This document shows, piece after piece, positions 8,059 through 14,239 of a stretch of 64,000 nucleotides of DNA. The translations under genes were made by a program, and so were the position numbers. The DNA is taken from assembly GCF_900111005.1 (NCBI RefSeq), contig NZ_FOFV01000016.1, forward strand, positions 62,001 through 126,000. Reading direction: 5' to 3'. How positions within the stretch are numbered: position 1 is the first letter of the stretch; every line of letters starts with the position of its first letter. A model generated the notes under the pieces. The model was not told the origin of the DNA. It saw only the letters and a list, made by a program, of their open reading frames with translations, and did no database searches. The DNA is from Lentzea albida. Lineage in GTDB: Bacteria > Actinomycetota > Actinomycetes > Mycobacteriales > Pseudonocardiaceae.

Positions 8059-8361
8059 TCACGCCCGCGGCGTCGCGGGAGGGGTGAAGGCCTTGCCGTT
8101 CGTCTCCTCCTGGTGGCGCCACGGCGCCTTCTCCGCCGCCTTACCCGCCGCATCCGCTGCCTTACCTGCGGCGTCGGCCGCCAGGTCCTTGGCCTGAACC
8201 GCCGCTTCGAACGCCTTGTCCTTCGCCTGGGCCGCCGTCTTGCGCACCGTCGGGTTCGCGGTGAAGCGGTTCCAGAGGCGCACGATCTGGTCGTAACGCG
8301 CCCGTCCGGCCTTCGCGCCGAGCACGTAGCCGATCGCCGCACCGACCAAGATGCCCTTCAT
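8059..8361 (-). CDS. YtxH-like small protein
   Basis: A 100-aa protein with a short hydrophobic N-terminus, MKGILVGAAIGYVLGAKAGR, followed by an amphipathic, Ala/Lys-rich helical section (AAQAKDKAFEAAVQAKDLAA) that resembles apolipoprotein/YtxH-type repeats, and a basic proline-containing tail. It is likely membrane-anchored with a coiled-coil cytoplasmic part. YtxH-type proteins are often stress-related but their function is unknown. Confidence 0.8.
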   Translation of the reverse strand: MKGILVGAAIGYVLGAKAGRARYDQIVRLWNRFTANPTVRKTAAQAKDKAFEAAVQAKDLAADAAGKAADAAGKAAEKAPWRHQEETNGKAFTPPATPRA

Positions 8362-8422
8362 GTGGCGTCTCCTCTCGCATCGTGCCTGGTCAGAGGCTGT
8401 TTTGCCGCAAAGTGGGGGGTGC

Positions 8423-8486
8423 TTGCAAAACCCCTTTTGAGGCTCATGTAGAGTTACCCACTGTCAGGAGGAACCAAGCCTGACAG
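8423..8486 (+). promoter_or_regulatory. Putative tRNA-Asn promoter and leader hairpin
   Basis: TTGCAA (8423-8428) and TAGAGT (8449-8454) could be -35/-10 elements, although the 20-bp spacing is long. Between them and the tRNA, CTGTCAGG (8461-8468) pairs perfectly with CCTGACAG (8479-8486), forming an 8-bp hairpin in the precursor leader, 18 nt ahead of the mature 5' end. It may help 5' processing. Confidence 0.45.
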
Positions 8487-8504
8487 AGCAGAACAACAGA
8501 ACAT

Positions 8505-8580
8505 TCCCCCATAGCTCAATTGGCAGAGCATGCGACTGTTAATCGCAGGGTTACTGGTTCGAGTCCAGTTGGGGGAGCCA
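8505..8580 (+). tRNA. tRNA-Asn (GTT)
   Basis: A complete cloverleaf: the 7-bp acceptor TCCCCCA/TGGGGGA, D arm GCTCAATTGGCAGAGC, anticodon GTT at 8538-8540 in loop CTGTTAA, and T loop TTCGAGT. Discriminator G is followed by an encoded CCA (8578-8580). Confidence 0.97.
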
Positions 8581-8685
8581 CCGCTCAGACCCTAGTCCAC
8601 GGACTGGGGTCTTTTGCTTGGTCGGGTCCTTCGTCCACCATCTGGGGTCTTCCGGTTCGCGCGGGCGTGGGTCAGGTTGGGACGC

Positions 8686-9546
8686 ATGGCCGACCGCTTC
8701 GCGAACCTCCGCCGCATCTCCGCGCTCGACCCGGTCCGCGACCACGAGGAGATCCTGCGGATCTCCGCCGGCCTGGAGTTCCCGTGGGACTACCAGAAGT
8801 CGCTCGAGATGGCCCTGTTCCGCACGTACTGCGTGCCGACGATCTCGGGCCTGCTCGAGCGCACCGGCGAGTTCGAACGGCGGCCGCAGAAGCGCTACGA
8901 CGACACGGCGGTCCTGATGGCCGAGCTCGTGGAGCACGGCTACGACTCCCCGCGCGGGCGTGAGGCGCTGCGCGTGGTCAACCGCCAGCACGGCCGTTAC
9001 GACATCTCGAACGACGACATGCTCTACGTGCTGTCGACGTTCATCTACGACCCGATCGAGTGGCTTTCGCAGCACGGCTGGCGCCCGCTGACCGACAACG
9101 AACGGCTGGCGGGCTTCCACTTCTACCGCGCGGTCGGCGCCCGCATGGGCATCCGCGAGATCCCAGGGGACTACGACGAGTTCCTGGCCTTCAAGACGGC
9201 CTACGAGCGCGAGCACTTCGTGTTCGCGCCGTCGAACCGCCGCATCGGCCAGTACACGCTGGACCTGTTCTGCTCGTGGTACCCGTCTTGGACGCGACCG
9301 GCGGTGGCACGGGCGGTGATCTCGATGCTCGACCCGGCGATGGTGCGCGCGTTCGGCTTCATGGCCCCGCCGTCCTGGGTTGGCGTTCTTGGGCGCCAAG
9401 CGTTGCGGCTGAGGGCTTTCGTGGTGCGCCGCATGCCGGTGCGTCGCGAGCTGAAGCTCACGAACACCCGCAACCGCACCTACCCGGGCTACCCCCGCGG
9501 TTACCGGCCGTCGGACCTCGGCGCGACCTCCAGCACCGCCCGCTGA
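8686..9546 (+). CDS. Oxygenase MpaB family protein (DUF2236-like)
   Basis: A 286-aa protein with the features of the MpaB/latex-clearing-type haem oxygenase family: FRTYCVPTISGLLERTGEF, then KRYDDTAVLMAELVEHG, REALRVVNRQHGRYDIS and DDMLYVLSTFIYDPIEW. Conserved Arg/His/Asp positions in these motifs are those implicated in haem binding in the family. ATG 8686 is used; a longer frame would run back over the tRNA flank. Its 3' end overlaps the convergent GNAT gene by 46 bp. The substrate is unknown. Confidence 0.82.
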   Translation: MADRFANLRRISALDPVRDHEEILRISAGLEFPWDYQKSLEMALFRTYCVPTISGLLERTGEFERRPQKRYDDTAVLMAELVEHGYDSPRGREALRVVNRQHGRYDISNDDMLYVLSTFIYDPIEWLSQHGWRPLTDNERLAGFHFYRAVGARMGIREIPGDYDEFLAFKTAYEREHFVFAPSNRRIGQYTLDLFCSWYPSWTRPAVARAVISMLDPAMVRAFGFMAPPSWVGVLGRQALRLRAFVVRRMPVRRELKLTNTRNRTYPGYPRGYRPSDLGATSSTAR

Positions 9547-9962
9547 CCGTTGAGCGCGAAGCCCATCGTCTTCAGGAACTCGTTGCCGGGCTTGAAGTCG
9601 TCGAGCGCCACGTGCACCCGCCGCACCTCGGGGAAACGTTCGGTGAGCGCCTTCGCCATCTCCCGGCCGATGCCCCACCGCCGCAGGTCCCGCGGCACGA
9701 GGAAGAACCGGACGCTGGCCTCGCCGGCAGCAGGGTGGTCGAGCACGAGGTCGACGAACCCGATCATGCCCTCGGCCCGCGCCACCAGCAGGCGCTTCTG
9801 CTCGAACGCGGCCCCCTCCGGCAACGCGTAGAAGAGGCTCTGCACGTCACCGGGGCCGGACGGGTGGCCGGTGGCGGCCTGGAACCAGTCGTCGCAGTCG
9901 GCGAACAGCGCCAGCACCTCGGGTTCGTCCGCCGGGGTGAAGTCGCGGAGGATCAGACGCAC
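9501..9962 (-). CDS. GNAT-family N-acetyltransferase
   Basis: A 153-aa single-domain acetyltransferase. The acetyl-CoA-binding motif A is VRFFLVPRDLRRWGIGREMA (R/Q-x-x-G-x-G/A type) and the C-terminal motif B is EFLKTMGFALNGQ. It begins MRLILRDFTPADEPEVLALF, a common GNAT opening. It overlaps the convergent MpaB-family gene by 46 bp at the 3' ends. The acceptor is unknown. Confidence 0.9.
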   Translation of the reverse strand: MRLILRDFTPADEPEVLALFADCDDWFQAATGHPSGPGDVQSLFYALPEGAAFEQKRLLVARAEGMIGFVDLVLDHPAAGEASVRFFLVPRDLRRWGIGREMAKALTERFPEVRRVHVALDDFKPGNEFLKTMGFALNGQRAVLEVAPRSDGR

Positions 9963-10068
9963 GTGTCCAGCCTATGTGTCGCTCGCCACGGGGGTGCGCA
10001 AGGGCCGTTCGGGGTGATCGGTATCCTCCACCACGCAGCGTCAGCGGGTCGGGGTCCGCTGCTGCGAG

Positions 10069-10146
10069 GGGGCAGTAGCTCAACCGGTCAGAGCAGCAGA
10101 CTCATAATCTGTCAGGTTGTCGGTTCGAATCCGACCTGCCCCACCA
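10069..10146 (+). tRNA. tRNA-Met (CAT), elongator type
   Basis: A complete cloverleaf with 7-bp acceptor GGGGCAG/CTGCCCC, D arm GCTC...GAGC with GG in the loop, anticodon CAT at 10103-10105, T arm GTCGG-TTCGAAT-CCGAC, discriminator A and an encoded CCA (10144-10146). The paired first base and sequence resemble elongator tRNA-Met; a lysidine tRNA-Ile2 is less likely but also has CAT. Confidence 0.93.
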
Positions 10147-10189
10147 CGACCACTCGTTGTGCGACCACTCCACGGGCGAGGAACCACCC

Positions 10190-10534
10190 ATGACCGGCAC
10201 CGCGGACACTCGGGCTGAGCAGGTCGCGTGGAGCGCGTCGGACGGCGAACTCGCTGCCGCCGTATGGGAGAAGCTCTCACCTCCGGCCAGGTCCCTGTTC
10301 TCGGTGCTGATGGACCACCCAGGCACCAGGTACAGCGGTGAAGAGTTGGTTGGGTTGCTCGGTCTGGAGAAGGGCAAGCACGGCGTTGCCGGTCTTCTCG
10401 GGTGGCCCCGTCGCCATTGCCTGGCCGTCGGACGCACCTGGCTGTGGGAGTGGGAATACCCCCGAGGCGAGACCGCGTGCTACTGGGTGACGGCCGAGAT
10501 CGCAGCCCTCTTCCAAGACGTGCGCGCGAACTGA
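10190..10534 (+). CDS. DUF6416-like conserved hypothetical
   Basis: A 114-aa soluble protein. The core reads VWEKLSPPARSLFSVLMDHP, then GEELVGLLGLEKGKHGVAG and LGWPRRHCLAVGR. This resembles the winged-helix-like DUF6416 domain common in actinobacteria; the family number is from memory. It starts 44 bp after tRNA-Met. No catalytic residues are evident, and a DNA-binding fold is possible. Confidence 0.7.
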   Translation: MTGTADTRAEQVAWSASDGELAAAVWEKLSPPARSLFSVLMDHPGTRYSGEELVGLLGLEKGKHGVAGLLGWPRRHCLAVGRTWLWEWEYPRGETACYWVTAEIAALFQDVRAN

Positions 10535-10598
10535 AGAAATCGCATGCGGGCGCGGCTTCCCGCTGAGTACTGTGCCCCGAAACCAAAGGGGGTGCGGC

Positions 10599-11330
10599 AT
10601 GACGAAGCTGAACCAGATCATCGCGGTGGAGAAGAGCGTCAAGGGGGGCACGCTCCGGGACCTCACCGACGCGCACCACGGCTTGCAGAAGCCCGCGCTG
10701 CTGGCGGGGATCTCCCGGACCTACCAGCCGAAGGACGAGGACGGCGAGGTGCTGCCGCCGGAGTCCACGCGCGTGCAGATCAAGGCCGAGGACGTGCTGC
10801 GCAAGACCGCGGCCGTGATGACCCGGCTCTTCGACGTCACGGCGACCAAGGACTGGGCGAACTGCGTCGCGAAGGCCGACGTCGTGGTGGACGGGGAGAC
10901 GTTGCTGCGCGACGTGCCCGTGTCGTACCTGCTGTTCCTCGAGAAGCAGCTGACCGACCTGCACACCTTCGTGAAGAAGCTGCCCCTGCTGGACGCGGCC
11001 GAGGACTGGAGCTTCGACGAGTCCGCCGACTACTGGCGCACCGAGCAGGTCCGGACCATCCGCACCAAGAAGGTGCCGCGCAACCACGTCAAGGCCGAGG
11101 CCACGGAGAAGCACCCGGCGCAGGTCGAGGTGTACTACGAGGACATCCCGGTGGGCTACTGGAACACCGTGAAGTTCTCCGGTGCGCTGCCGGCCCGGCG
11201 GGTCAACGAGCTCGTGGACCGCGTGGAGAAGCTGCAGCACGCGGTGAAGTTCGCCCGGGAGGAAGCCAACAACATGGAGATCACCGACCAGCGCGTCGGT
11301 GGTGTCCTCTTCGCCTACCTGTTCCGGTAG
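10599..11330 (+). CDS. Conserved actinobacterial protein of unknown function (243 aa)
   Basis: The ATG at 10599 follows a strong ribosome-binding site (AAAGGGGG). The protein opens MTKLNQIIAVEKSVKGGTLR and has no signal peptide, membrane segment or catalytic motif I recognise. It is rich in charged residues with central stretches VSYLLFLEKQLTDLHTFVKK and PAQVEVYYEDIPVGYWNTVK. I recall similar proteins in Streptomyces, annotated only as hypothetical. It ends 13 bp before the hairpin block that precedes the two permuted tRNA-like genes, so co-occurrence with them is worth testing. Function unknown. Confidence 0.85.
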   Translation: MTKLNQIIAVEKSVKGGTLRDLTDAHHGLQKPALLAGISRTYQPKDEDGEVLPPESTRVQIKAEDVLRKTAAVMTRLFDVTATKDWANCVAKADVVVDGETLLRDVPVSYLLFLEKQLTDLHTFVKKLPLLDAAEDWSFDESADYWRTEQVRTIRTKKVPRNHVKAEATEKHPAQVEVYYEDIPVGYWNTVKFSGALPARRVNELVDRVEKLQHAVKFAREEANNMEITDQRVGGVLFAYLFR

Positions 11331-11342
11331 GCGTCACGGATT

Positions 11343-11385
11343 CCCCCGCTGGAGCGCGGGGGATGCGCTCCCCGACGCGGGAGCG
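11343..11385 (+). terminator. Two consecutive GC hairpins after the 243-aa gene
   Basis: Hairpin 1 (11343-11363) pairs CCCCCGCT with AGCGCGGGG, with one bulge. Hairpin 2 pairs CGCTCCC (11366-11372) with GGGAGCG (11379-11385) around a 6-nt loop. No T-run follows. They may terminate the upstream transcript or be the 5' structured leader of the permuted tRNA transcript. Confidence 0.5.
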
Positions 11386-11390
11386 TGAAA

Positions 11391-11527
11391 GCTGAAGCTG
11401 AACGTCAGCCTGAACCACTCGGTCACCAGTGGGGGTTCGAATCCCTCTCCCGGCACCACTCGCCGGGATGGCCCAAGCCGGCAGAGGCAGACCGGGATCA
11501 AGCTCAGACTCTCGCTCCAGGTTCAGC
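11391..11527 (+). other. Circularly permuted tRNA-like gene 1 (3' half first)
   Basis: The 3' half comes first: anticodon-stem strand CGGTC (11420-11424), variable ACCAGT, T arm GGGGG-TTCGAAT-CCCTC (11431-11447), acceptor strand TCCCGGC (11448-11454), A73 and encoded CCA (11456-11458). After only CTC comes the 5' half: acceptor GCCGGGA (11462-11468), T8, D arm GCC-loop-GGC with A14, GG and A21 (11471-11488), then GACCG (11490-11494). GCCGGGA/TCCCGGC (7 bp) and GACCG/CGGTC (5 bp) match perfectly only in this swapped order. Flanking CTGAACC (11410-11416) and GGTTCAG (11520-11526) also pair. No normal anticodon loop with U33 can be rebuilt, so the isotype is unknown. Confidence 0.8.
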
Positions 11528-11552
11528 ATCACCGCCGAACGCCAGATCTACC

Positions 11553-11662
11553 GAGACCGGACAAGACTCGCCGAGGTACGGGTTCGAATCCCGTTGGCCG
11601 CTCTGCCCATGCGGCCGTAGCTCAACGGAAGAGCGCGGCGACCTAAGGACTGATCCGGCCTC
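11553..11662 (+). other. Circularly permuted tRNA-like gene 2 (3' half first)
   Basis: The same architecture as gene 1. The 3' half has CGCCG (11569-11573), variable AGGT, T arm ACGGG-TTCGAAT-CCCGT (11578-11594), acceptor strand TGGCCGC (11595-11601) and T73, without an encoded CCA. After a 9-nt gap including T73 comes the 5' half: GCGGCCG (11611-11617), T8, D arm GCTC-AACGGAA-GAGC (11620-11634) and CGGCG (11636-11640). Acceptor (7 bp, one G-U), D (4), anticodon stem (5) and T stem (5) are all complete. Flanks GAGaCCGGA (11553-11561) and TCCGGcCTC (11654-11662) pair with one mismatch. GCGG..CCGC with U73 recalls tRNA-Gly, but the anticodon is not recoverable. Confidence 0.8.
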
Positions 11663-11699
11663 TTAAACGTCGCTGGTGTGCGCAAATGGGCGGACAAAC

Positions 11700-11730
11700 G
11701 GGGCCCCGGACTGGACATGTCCGGGGCCCC
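11700..11730 (+). terminator. Strong hairpin terminator after permuted tRNA 2
   Basis: GGGGCCCCGGAC (11700-11711) pairs perfectly with GTCCGGGGCCCC (11719-11730) around a 7-nt loop. There is no T-run, as is usual in high-GC actinomycetes. It lies 38 bp after the outer helix of permuted tRNA 2 and probably ends that transcript. Confidence 0.75.
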
Positions 11731-12097
11731 ACCTATGTCCCGGATTCCGACAGCGAGCCGGAATGCAAGAACTGGAACGTCATCATCGGCACGGTCGGTG
11801 GCGTTCTGGCCATCTTGACCGCCGTGCACACGCTGACGGGGGTCAACGTGCTGAAGGAGATCGGCGTCGGGTCGGGCAAGCCGACGACCTCGGTGCCGGT
11901 GACGAGCAGGACGGTACCCCGCGCGGTGGCCAGGGAGGACGCCGCCACGAGGGCGAAACCGCCGGTCGTGACGACAGTCAGGGCGGCAGGACGAAAACAC
12001 TTACCTCGCGCGATGTTCCGTCGTTCTTCCCGTCACCGCCGAGAACGACGTCGTCAAAGTCGGGTGCGAATGGACGTCAAGCTCGTCGATTGAACCG
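11731..12097 (+). pseudogene. Possible degraded small membrane-protein gene
   Basis: One frame, open from an ATG at 11686 that sits inside the terminator region, holds a hydrophobic stretch WNVIIGTVGGVLAILTAVHT and then a Thr/Ser/Pro linker. From about 11985 another frame looks more protein-like (CSVVLPVTAENDVVKVGCEW). This suggests a frameshift in a small one-TM protein. No convincing start or RBS is present. Otherwise I see nothing in this stretch. Confidence 0.3.
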
Positions 12098-12652
12098 CTA
12101 CGCGCGCAGGCCTTCCACGTAGATCGACAGGAAGCGCCGCCACTCGTCGGGGGAGTCGCGGATGACCTGGGCCATCGCCCTGGTGAGCGTGGCCAGGTCG
12201 GCGATCGAGTAGTCGGCGCGCAGCACGCCGGCCGCCAGGGCGCGGTCGATCAGGGTGCCCGCGTGGCCCGCGCCGCGGTGGCAGGCCGAGACCACCTCGG
12301 GGGCGTTCGGCAGGTCGCGGACGAGCACGTCGTTCAGGCCCCGGTCCTCGGCCTGCAAGGCGTAGAGGTCTTCCAGGTAGCCGGCGAAGGCCTGCCACGG
12401 GTCCGGTTCGGCCAGGGCCTTCTCGCCGATGACGTCCAGCGCGGCCAGGCGCTGCGGGAAGATCTGCGCCACGAAGTCGTCGCGGGTCGGGAAGTGCTTG
12501 TACAGCGTGCCGATGCTGACTTCCGCGTGCCGGGCGATGTGTTCCAGGGGCACGTCGAGGCCGCGTTCCGCGAACAGTTCCGCGGCCGCTGCCAGCAGCT
12601 TGTCCCGGTTGCGTGCCGCGTCCGCACGCAGGGGCCTCGACGCGGTGACCAT
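12098..12652 (-). CDS. TetR-family transcriptional regulator
   Basis: A 184-aa repressor-type protein. The N-terminal HTH spans about residues 12-58 (NRDKLLAAAAELFAERGLDV, then ARHAEVSIGTLYKHFPTRDD), and an all-helical ligand domain follows. It is divergent from the SDR gene; two near-identical dyads lie between them at 12679-12694 and 12723-12738, so it very likely represses itself and the SDR gene. The inducing ligand is unknown, probably the SDR substrate or a related xenobiotic. Confidence 0.93.
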   Translation of the reverse strand: MVTASRPLRADAARNRDKLLAAAAELFAERGLDVPLEHIARHAEVSIGTLYKHFPTRDDFVAQIFPQRLAALDVIGEKALAEPDPWQAFAGYLEDLYALQAEDRGLNDVLVRDLPNAPEVVSACHRGAGHAGTLIDRALAAGVLRADYSIADLATLTRAMAQVIRDSPDEWRRFLSIYVEGLRA

Positions 12653-12678
12653 GCGGGGGATCCTACTCGGCGGTTAAG

Positions 12679-12738
12679 TCGAGGGTGCCCTCGATTTCTG
12701 TGGTAGCGTCGGCGGACGTAAGTCGAGGGTTGCCTCGA
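12679..12738. promoter_or_regulatory. Paired TetR operators between TetR and SDR genes
   Basis: TCGAGGGTGCCCTCGA (12679-12694) is a perfect 7+2+7 dyad. TCGAGGGTTGCCTCGA (12723-12738) is a second copy with six perfect arms. Both are preceded by TAAG. The centres are 44 bp apart, about four helical turns, allowing cooperative binding. They flank the likely divergent promoters. Confidence 0.75.
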
Positions 12739-12762
12739 ATTAGCGTGCGGAGGGTGGAACCC

Positions 12763-13458
12763 ATGTCTCGCAAGGCGGTTGTGCTCGGGGTCGGACCTGG
12801 GCTCGGCATGTCGATCGCGCACCGGTTCGGGCGTGAGGGGTATGACGTCGCGCTGGTCTCCCGCGGTGCGACGCGGCACGAGGGTTATCTGGCGGAGCTG
12901 GCCGGGGCGGGGGTGAAGGCCGAGGCGTTCGCGGTGGACGTGCGGGATCGGACACGTTTGTTGTCCACTTTGGACTCGATCGGACCGGTCGATGTCGTGT
13001 ACTACGGGCCTGGCGCGACGGATCTGAGCGAGGCGCCGGAGGACATCACGGCGACGACGTCCGCGGACGCGCGTGCCGCCCTGGAGTGGCTCTACCCGGC
13101 TGTCGACGTCGTCCAGCACGTGCTGGCGGGGGTGGTCGAACGCGGTGGCGGCCTGCTGTTCGCCGGTGGGCTGAGCGCGGTGCGGCCGATGCCGATGCTC
13201 GGTGCGTTGGCCCTTTCCGGTGCGGCGCTGAGGAACTACGCGGTGACGCTCCACGCGGCGCTTGCCGAGAAGGGCGTGTACGCGGGCACGCTGACCATCG
13301 GTGGTCTCGTCGAACGCGGCGACATCCACCGGGCCGTGCGGGCGGACCCCGAGCGGTTCGGGGAGGTGCGGACGCTCGACCCCGACGCCGTCGCGGACGT
13401 CGCGTGGCAGATGTTCGTGCGGCGGGACCGTGCTGAGGAGGTGTTCTCGGTGTTCTAG
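12763..13458 (+). CDS. SDR-family oxidoreductase (short-chain dehydrogenase-like)
   Basis: A 231-aa Rossmann protein. The cofactor loop reads VVLGVGPGLGMSIAHRFGRE (GxGxGxG-like variant of the SDR TGxxxGxG). The usual YxxxK catalytic pair is not evident: the region after GGLSAVRPMPMLGALALSGA has Ala/Leu where Tyr-x3-Lys is expected. It may therefore bind NAD(P) without classic SDR catalysis. ATG 12763 follows GGAGGGTGG, a strong RBS. It is controlled by the divergent TetR through the paired operators. The 3' end overlaps the convergent AraC gene by 4 bp. Confidence 0.85.
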   Translation: MSRKAVVLGVGPGLGMSIAHRFGREGYDVALVSRGATRHEGYLAELAGAGVKAEAFAVDVRDRTRLLSTLDSIGPVDVVYYGPGATDLSEAPEDITATTSADARAALEWLYPAVDVVQHVLAGVVERGGGLLFAGGLSAVRPMPMLGALALSGAALRNYAVTLHAALAEKGVYAGTLTIGGLVERGDIHRAVRADPERFGEVRTLDPDAVADVAWQMFVRRDRAEEVFSVF

Positions 13459-14186
13459 AGGTACGAGCCGGGGGTGTGGCCGAGCGAGCGGCGGAACACG
13501 TCGATGAACGCGCTGGTGGTGGCGAACCCGCACCGCAGGGCCACGCTCGTGACGGACTGGCCCTCCGCGAGCAGGCGCAGGGCGTGGTAGAGCCGAAGCT
13601 GCGTGCGCCACTGGGGGAACGTCATGCCCATCTCGTCGCGGAACAGCCTGGTCAGCGTCCTGCTGCTGGCGCCGGCGGCGCGGCCCAGCGCTTCGAGACC
13701 GCGTGCGTCCGAGGGGTCGGTCTCGAGCACCGCGCACACCGCCGCGAGCCGGGGATCGTGGGCGGCGGGGACGCGCACCGGTCGTTCGGACGCGGTGATG
13801 AGCTGGTCCAGCAGGACTGAGCGCATTCGTTTGCCCGCAGGGGTTTCTCGGTCGTCGAGCTCCGTGTAGGCGATCAGCAGCTCACGCAGCAGAGGGGAAA
13901 CTGCGAGCGCCGTCGGCTCGTGGAGCTTCAGCGGATTCTGCGTGAGCCCGAGGAAGTGCAGCCGTGTGACGCCGTACGCGCGGTGCGAGTGCACGGCGCC
14001 GGACGGGATCCACAACGCACGGTGCGCGGGCGCGATCCAGCGTGACGCCTCCGTGTGCACGGCCACGACGCCGCGACTGGCGTAGACGATCTGGTGCTCG
14101 TCGTGCCAGTGCGCGCTGACTCCGTCGGCGGCGGCCAGGTCGCGGCTCGTGGTCGGGGCCGCGGGCAGATGGCGTGAATTCGACAT
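13455..14186 (-). CDS. AraC-family regulator with cupin sensor domain (NimR-like)
   Basis: A 243-aa protein. An N-terminal cupin-like domain (HWHDEHQIVYASRGVVAVHT, then IPSGAVHSHRA) precedes two HTH motifs at the C-terminus (GLEALGRAAGASSRTLTRLF and SVTSVALRCGFATTSAFIDV, ending FRRSLGHTPGSYL). The layout matches AraC regulators such as NimR that control an adjacent MFS exporter. It is divergent from an Fsr-type MFS gene with a 53-bp gap, so it probably regulates that gene. The ligand is unknown. Confidence 0.92.
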   Translation of the reverse strand: MSNSRHLPAAPTTSRDLAAADGVSAHWHDEHQIVYASRGVVAVHTEASRWIAPAHRALWIPSGAVHSHRAYGVTRLHFLGLTQNPLKLHEPTALAVSPLLRELLIAYTELDDRETPAGKRMRSVLLDQLITASERPVRVPAAHDPRLAAVCAVLETDPSDARGLEALGRAAGASSRTLTRLFRDEMGMTFPQWRTQLRLYHALRLLAEGQSVTSVALRCGFATTSAFIDVFRRSLGHTPGSYL

Positions 14187-14239
14187 ACATCGGCAGAATA
14201 TCGGAATCGCGAACGCGGCGGCGGGGCCACGATCAAGAC

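Noticed and set aside
10103..11460. Integrative element between tRNA-Met and the tRNA fragments at 11.4 kb
   Set aside because: The 3' end of tRNA-Met is not repeated downstream, and no integrase or mobility gene is present. The fragments pair with each other, not with tRNA-Met.
11391..11460. Ordinary tRNA at 11391-11458
   Set aside because: Its T arm and acceptor strand are good, but no 5' acceptor or D arm lies upstream; the matching 5' half is downstream instead.
11553..11662. Group I intron or known permuted intron around the tRNA halves
   Set aside because: The flanks are too short and I see no conserved P3/P7 core; a self-splicing intron cannot be supported.
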